Positions 13,612 through 17,309 of a stretch of 17,309 bases of DNA are shown here, piece after piece. A program made the position numbers and the translations under genes. The notes under the pieces were generated by a model. It saw nothing but the letters and a program-made list of their open reading frames with translations, ran no database searches and was not told where the DNA came from. This DNA is from Anaerolineales bacterium (GTDB lineage Bacteria; Chloroflexota; Anaerolineae; Anaerolineales; DRMV01). Location of the stretch: the NCBI GenBank assembly GCA_026985785.1, contig JALSPT010000026.1, positions 1 to 17,309 on the forward strand. The letters run 5' to 3'. Each line of letters starts with the position of its first letter. Position 1 is the first letter of the stretch.

Positions 13612-14332
13612 CACGGATGCTGTCATCGCCGTGCATGGCCTGACCAAACGGTTTGGGCTGAAATCTGTGTTGCGTGGGTTGGATTTTAGCGTCGTAGCGG
13701 GCGAGTTTGTGGCGTTGATGGGGCCAAACGGCGTGGGCAAGACCACCTTCCTGCGCATTCTGGCCTCATTGAGCCGCCCTACCCGTGGGGAGGTTTGGGT
13801 GGCGGGATGTCGGTTGCCTCAAGAGGCTGCCAGCGTGCGGCGGCGGTTGGGCGTGGTTTCCCATCAACCTTTGTTGTATGGCGATCTGACGGCGGCTGAG
13901 AACCTGCGCTTTTTTGCCCGCCTTTACAGTCTGCCTTCCCCCGCCGGTCGGATAGACGAAATGTTGCATTTGGTGGGGCTGTACCGCCGCCGCCACGACC
14001 CGGTGCGCACCTTTTCCCGCGGGATGCAGCAGCGCCTTGCCATCGCCCGAGCCCTGTTGCACGACCCCGATTTGCTGTTGTTGGACGAGCCCTATACCGG
14101 CCTGGACCAGGATGCCGCGGCTATCTTGGACGGCTTGCTGCGGCAGATTGCCGCGCAGGGACGCACGGTGGTAATGACGACGCATGATTTGGGGCGGGTG
14201 GCTGCTCTGGCGACCCGTTTCGATGTGTTGGCGCGGGGGCGGATTGTGGCTTCGGCCTCGCGCCAGGCCATGGGTGAGGCCCAATTGCTGCGTTTTTACC
14301 GGCAGGCAGTGAACGGGGAGGTGGCGGCATGA
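13601..14332 (+). CDS. ccmA: Heme/CcmE-release ABC transporter ATP-binding subunit CcmA
   Basis: The protein has 243 residues from GTG 13601. Walker A is GPNGVGKT (41-48), Q-loop VVSHQPLLYGDLT (about 85-97), signature FSRGMQQR (138-145), Walker B LLLLDEP (158-164) and switch histidine in MTTHDLG. With CcmB and CcmC it forms the complex that uses ATP to release heme-loaded CcmE. The start is not certain: TTG 13595, GTG 13601 and GTG 13604 share the frame. The purine runs GGAGGGG (13581-13587) and AGGGGG (13589-13594) lie upstream, and 13601 is six bases from the second. All options overlap or abut the end of the cytochrome gene, which implies translational coupling. Its stop overlaps the ccmB start (ATGA). 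Confidence 0.9.
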   Translation: MVSNTDAVIAVHGLTKRFGLKSVLRGLDFSVVAGEFVALMGPNGVGKTTFLRILASLSRPTRGEVWVAGCRLPQEAASVRRRLGVVSHQPLLYGDLTAAENLRFFARLYSLPSPAGRIDEMLHLVGLYRRRHDPVRTFSRGMQQRLAIARALLHDPDLLLLDEPYTGLDQDAAAILDGLLRQIAAQGRTVVMTTHDLGRVAALATRFDVLARGRIVASASRQAMGEAQLLRFYRQAVNGEVAA

Positions 14333-15030
14333 GCCCCACCACCGCCGACCGCCCGGTGACCGGTTTGTGGCGCGCCACGGCGGCCATCGTCTGGAAGGAT
14401 CTGACGGCGGAGCGCCGCAGCCGGGAATTGCTTTCGGCCATGTTGGTGTTTGCGCTGTTGGTGATTTTGGCCTTCAATTTTGCCCTTGACCTGGATCCCA
14501 AGACGCGCAGCAGCGTGACCAGCGGCGTGTTGTGGGTGACTTTTATCTTTGCCGGCACCTTGGGACTCAACCGCTCTATGGCTGCGGAGAAAGATCGCGG
14601 CTGCCTCGATGGCTTGCTGTTGGCCCCGATGGACCGCAGCGCCATTTATTTTGGCAAGATGTTGGCCAATTTGGCCTTCATGTTGATCGTCGAGGCTATC
14701 GTGTTTCCCCTTTATAGCGTGCTTTACAACGTCAACCTCTTTCTGCCAGGGCTGTTGTTGATCGTCCTTCTTGGCTCGGTAGGATACGTGGCCATCGGTA
14801 CGCTGTTGGCCAGCATGGCGGTGCAAGCGCGCACGCGTGAGATGCTGCTGCCGATTTTGCTTTTTCCTGTGACGCTGCCGGTGCTCATCGCCGCGGTGAA
14901 GGGAAGCGCGGCCTTTTTGGGTGGCCTGCCGATGGATGAGATCCGCCCCTGGCTCAACCTGTTGGTGGTGTACGATGTCGTTTTTCTTGCCGTAGCGTTT
15001 ATGGTGTTCGATTTCATTGTGGAGGAATGA
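14329..15030 (+). CDS. ccmB: Heme exporter/CcmE-release complex membrane subunit CcmB
   Basis: The protein has 233 residues and six predicted membrane segments, the usual size for CcmB. Typical features are the N-terminal IVWKDLTAERRSRE stretch (about 20-33), then FALLVILAFNFAL, FAGTLGLNRSMAAEKDRGCLDGLLLAP and the later MLLPILLFPVTLPVLIAA block. It is the membrane partner of the CcmA ATPase in CcmABCD. ATG 14329 overlaps the ccmA stop by four bases (ATGA) and has GGGGAGG (14315-14321) seven bases upstream, so translation is coupled to ccmA. Confidence 0.93.
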   Translation: MSPTTADRPVTGLWRATAAIVWKDLTAERRSRELLSAMLVFALLVILAFNFALDLDPKTRSSVTSGVLWVTFIFAGTLGLNRSMAAEKDRGCLDGLLLAPMDRSAIYFGKMLANLAFMLIVEAIVFPLYSVLYNVNLFLPGLLLIVLLGSVGYVAIGTLLASMAVQARTREMLLPILLFPVTLPVLIAAVKGSAAFLGGLPMDEIRPWLNLLVVYDVVFLAVAFMVFDFIVEE

Positions 15031-15033
15031 GCG

Positions 15034-15714
15034 ATGACTAAAACCCCCACGGCTTTGAAAGTGCTGGATGCGGTCAGCGTCTTGCTCTTGGCGGTGGCTG
15101 CGTGGATGGTGTTTGCTTATGCTCCCATGGAACGCACGATGGGGCTGGTGCAGAAGGTGTTTTACTTCCACGTCGCTGCGAATTGGGTGGGGATGCTGGG
15201 TTTTTTGCTGGCGGCTGTGGCGGGCGGGGCTTTTCTCGTCACCGCTCGCGCCCGTTGGGACCTGCTCGAAGTGGCTGCCGTGGAAATCGGCCTGGCATTT
15301 TCCCTCATCGGCATCGTGAGTGGCTCCATTTGGGCGCGCCCTATTTGGAACACCTGGTGGACGTGGGATCCTCGTTTGGTGACGGTCACGGTGATGGAGT
15401 TGATTTACATCGCGTATTTCATGCTCCGGCAAGGCATCGAGGATCCCGATCGGCGGGCTCGTTACGCCGCAGTATACGCCATTGTGGGATTTCTCAGCGT
15501 GCCGCTGACTTTCCTTTCTATTCGCCTCTTTCGCAGCATCCACCCGGTTGTGATTACCAGCACCAAGGCCGAACTTTCCCCCAAGATGTTCCAGACTTTT
15601 ATGTTCAGCCTGTTCACTTTCACGGTGATTTTCGCCGCCCTGGTGTGGCATCGTTTCCGATTGGGGCAACTTGCCCAGCGCATCGAGCGCTTGCGTCTGG
15701 ATCGGGAGTCGTAG
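15034..15714 (+). CDS. ccmC: Heme-handling protein CcmC
   Basis: The protein has 226 residues and six membrane segments. The WWD motif is WNTWWTWDPRLV (105-116), and two histidines expected to hold heme are H46 (KVFYFHVAAN) and H170 (RSIHPVVI), matching the two His ligands of E. coli CcmC. CcmC passes heme to CcmE and holds the CcmE-heme adduct until CcmAB act. GGAGGAA (15021-15027) lies before ATG 15034, three bases after the ccmB stop. The short length and the context separate it from CcmF and from the System II protein CcsA. Confidence 0.95.
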   Translation: MTKTPTALKVLDAVSVLLLAVAAWMVFAYAPMERTMGLVQKVFYFHVAANWVGMLGFLLAAVAGGAFLVTARARWDLLEVAAVEIGLAFSLIGIVSGSIWARPIWNTWWTWDPRLVTVTVMELIYIAYFMLRQGIEDPDRRARYAAVYAIVGFLSVPLTFLSIRLFRSIHPVVITSTKAELSPKMFQTFMFSLFTFTVIFAALVWHRFRLGQLAQRIERLRLDRES

Positions 15715-15726
15715 AGGAGGATACCA

Positions 15727-15891
15727 ATGGTGCCTGAGACCGGCAATTATATGATTTTGGGTTATGTGGTCATTCTGGGGGGCATGGCTGCCTATGTGGT
15801 CAGCCTTTTGGTCCGTTGCCGTCGTTTGCGGGATGCCCTGGCTGCTCTTGAGGACAAAAGCGGCGTCCCCGCGGCTGGTAAGGAACTGTGA
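15727..15891 (+). CDS. ccmD: Small membrane protein CcmD
   Basis: This 54-residue protein starts MVPETGNYMILGYVVILGGM. It has one membrane helix (about 8-30), then a positively charged stretch (VRCRRLRDAL) and a charged, helical end. This is the standard CcmD plan: a small single-span protein that stabilises CcmE binding to the CcmABC complex. It directly follows ccmC, with the start 12 bases after the ccmC stop, and has an excellent ribosome binding site (GAGGAGG, 15714-15720). CcmD sequences are poorly conserved, so identification rests on size, topology and place. It is the last gene of the operon and converges on the minus-strand TSUP gene with a 7-bp gap. Confidence 0.85.
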   Translation: MVPETGNYMILGYVVILGGMAAYVVSLLVRCRRLRDALAALEDKSGVPAAGKEL

Positions 15892-15898
15892 TCCGCTA

Positions 15899-16618
15899 TC
15901 AGGCGGGAAAGAGCATTTTTGCCCCAACCAGCAGGAGGGCAAACAAGACGATCTTGCGGAAAACTTCTGGGGAGAGGCGTTTTTCCGCCTTTCTACCCAG
16001 CCAGAGCCCCAGCCCCAAGGAAGGGAGCGCCTCCAGTGCACGCCACCAAGTGGATGGGGTGATATCTCCCGCAGCAAGATGTGCCAGAAATATCGCGGCG
16101 CTGGTGCTCAGAAAAAAGGCTTGCAGATTGCCTTTGAACACCTGAGGCGTCCATCGCCTGGCGTGGCCGTAGAGGATTACCGGCGGGCCGGAAGTGTTGT
16201 AGGCTCCTCCTAACACACCTGCCAGCAGCCCCAGCCCCCATGCCCAAAATGGATGCGTCAGTCGCGGCAGATGCCAGTTGCCGAGGGCATATAGACTGTA
16301 AGCGATGAGCAGCATGCCCAACGCGGTGAGCAGCCAATTGCCCGGCAGGTGATGCAATAGTGCAACCCCCAGCGGCATGCCAAGGAATGAGGCAGCGGTC
16401 AATCGGGCGACGGGACGCCAGCGAAGATGGGCCCAATAGCGCCGCAATAGGGCGGCTTCCACGACCAAACTGACTACCGCAACCAGGGCGCTGGCCTGGT
16501 GCAGTGGCATCAATTGCCCCAACAAGGGCATGGAGACCAAAGCCAGGCCGAACCCGGTGAGGCTTTGGGTGAACGCCGCGAGCAGGAGGATCGCGGCGAC
16601 GCTGAGGGCCGTGGCCAT
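15899..16618 (-). CDS. TauE/SafE (TSUP) family membrane permease
   Basis: The protein has 239 residues and about eight hydrophobic segments. The N-terminal block QSLTGFGLALVSMPLLGQLM and the internal half-repeat GLLAGVLGGAYNTSGPPVILYG (about 133-154) are the two conserved halves of the TSUP (DUF81) fold. Family members export or import sulfite, sulfonates, sulfoacetate or other organic anions, so the substrate is unknown. ATG 16618 has no clear ribosome binding site but lies three bases after the stop of the upstream LysK-type gene, so it is probably translated by coupling and shares that transcript. The gene may also be read independently. It converges on ccmD without an evident terminator between them. 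Confidence 0.9.
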   Translation of the reverse strand: MATALSVAAILLLAAFTQSLTGFGLALVSMPLLGQLMPLHQASALVAVVSLVVEAALLRRYWAHLRWRPVARLTAASFLGMPLGVALLHHLPGNWLLTALGMLLIAYSLYALGNWHLPRLTHPFWAWGLGLLAGVLGGAYNTSGPPVILYGHARRWTPQVFKGNLQAFFLSTSAAIFLAHLAAGDITPSTWWRALEALPSLGLGLWLGRKAEKRLSPEVFRKIVLFALLLVGAKMLFPA

Positions 16619-16621
16619 TGG

Positions 16622-17309
16622 CTATGGTTCTGCCGTCAGGCGGGAAAGCACGCCGGTCAAAACGTCCACAGCCCGGCGATACGCTTCCAGCGGCAGGTGC
16701 TCGTTGGGGGTATGATCGAGGCTGCTATCACCGGGGCCGTAAGCCACCGCGGGGCATCCCCATGCAGGGGCAACGATATTCAAGTCAGCGGTGCCGGTTT
16801 TGACCACGAAGCCAGGCTTACCGCCCGCAGCGCGAATGGCGCCTAAAAAAGCCCGGGTCAAGGCGTTGCGCTTGTCGCCGCGATAGGCCGGGATGGCGAA
16901 GCCTTCTGGGTGCACCCGGGCTTCGGGATCGAGGGTGCGTAGGAGGGCATACCACTCTTGAGGGGAAACATCGAGGGGCAACCGGCAGCCAAGGTGCAAT
17001 TCTGCCCAGGCGGTAAAGCCATCGTCGCCAGAGGCCAGGCGGTGCAGTGAGGGTTGCAGGCGGTCGAAAGCCCGGTTATTGCCCCTGTTTCGCATAGCCA
17101 CTGCATCTTGCAGCGTCTGCCACCACTTACAAGCAACGTCGGCCACGCTTGCTTCCTGCGAAGCCGTATGGCTTAGCGGCCGTGTGAAGCGTACCCGGGC
17201 GCGCGCGCTGCCTTTGTAACCCAACGTGACTCGCTGCCAACTGCTGGGCTCGCCGATGATGGCATACTCGGGGTGATAGGCTTCCTGCTGTGCAATGAAA
17301 CGCGCCCCG
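16622..17309 (-). CDS. M20-family deacylase, LysK type ([LysW]-lysine/ornithine hydrolase), 5' end cut by window edge
   Basis: About 228 C-terminal residues are visible; the start lies beyond the right edge. The reading frame continues past the internal TTG at 17224 to the window edge (GARFIAQQEAYHPEYAIIGEPSSWQRVTLGYKG). IIGEPSSW contains a metal-binding Glu of M20 peptidases, RPLSHTAS fits the dimer-domain His block, and FVVKTGTADLN ... AYGPGDSSLDHTPNEH is the C-terminal block characteristic of LysK, with a metal-binding His. LysK frees lysine or ornithine from the carrier protein LysW in the alpha-aminoadipate pathway known in Thermus and relatives. DapE and ArgE are the other family options, but the motifs fit LysK best. 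It precedes the TSUP gene by three bases. Which amino acid it releases cannot be told here. Confidence 0.82.
   Translation of the reverse strand, partial: GARFIAQQEAYHPEYAIIGEPSSWQRVTLGYKGSARARVRFTRPLSHTASQEASVADVACKWWQTLQDAVAMRNRGNNRAFDRLQPSLHRLASGDDGFTAWAELHLGCRLPLDVSPQEWYALLRTLDPEARVHPEGFAIPAYRGDKRNALTRAFLGAIRAAGGKPGFVVKTGTADLNIVAPAWGCPAVAYGPGDSSLDHTPNEHLPLEAYRRAVDVLTGVLSRLTAEP

Noticed and set aside
14296..16077. Long minus-strand open frame opposite ccmB, ccmC and ccmD (593 residues)
   Set aside because: The His/Gln-rich composition is typical of the reverse of membrane-protein genes. All three plus-strand genes have strong family motifs or ribosome binding sites.
1..17309. CRISPR arrays, tRNA or rRNA genes
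   Set aside because: I saw no regularly spaced repeats and no tRNA- or rRNA-like sequence.

Overview
The window reads as chromosomal DNA of a Chloroflexota bacterium, probably class Anaerolineae. This is inferred from gene content and style, not from a marker gene: GC-rich coding sequence, exported lipoproteins with Thr/Pro-rich linkers, C-terminal zinc ribbons on membrane proteins, a LysK-type hydrolase, and a cytochrome c maturation (Ccm, System I) operon with unusual variants. Most genes carry a clear GGAGG-type ribosome binding site.

Layout. (1) Positions 1-842, minus: a DapA-family aldolase cut by the window edge. It is divergent from a LysM lipoprotein (943-1944, plus) that appears to be made from a leaderless mRNA. 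(2) 1973-2860, minus: an uncharacterised lipoprotein. (3) 2861-3648 has no gene but is rich in signals: a 177-bp MITE-like palindromic element with 11-bp terminal inverted repeats, set between two 13-bp direct repeats; then a near-consensus promoter, a textbook FMN riboswitch, an intrinsic terminator that competes with the aptamer, and a second hairpin. (4) 3649-6299, plus: permease, substrate-binding lipoprotein and ATPase of an ABC importer. The riboswitch marks it as a riboflavin (RibXY-type) uptake system. A terminator-like hairpin lies between the binding protein and the ATPase.

(5) 6370-15891, plus: an exported zinc-ribbon protein followed by a ccm operon in the order ccmE, ccmF, ccmH, ccmG-like thioredoxin, a CcmI-like zinc-ribbon protein, a diheme c-type cytochrome lipoprotein, ccmA, ccmB, ccmC, ccmD. 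CcmABCD load heme on CcmE. CcmF, CcmH and the thioredoxin ligate it to reduced apocytochrome CXXCH motifs. The diheme cytochrome in the operon would itself be a client. (6) 15899-17309, minus: a TauE/SafE (TSUP) permease directly behind a LysK-type M20 deacylase cut by the right edge. They converge on ccmD with a 7-bp gap.

The most interesting part is the ccm operon. It combines a CXXXY-type CcmE (Cys in place of the heme-binding His) with a CcmH carrying two extra cysteines, whereas described CXXXY systems are reported to lack CcmH. It also has a CcmI-like protein ending in a zinc ribbon, and a dual-anchored diheme cytochrome whose cytoplasmic tail resembles the same CcmI-like helix and whose second heme lacks an obvious Met ligand.
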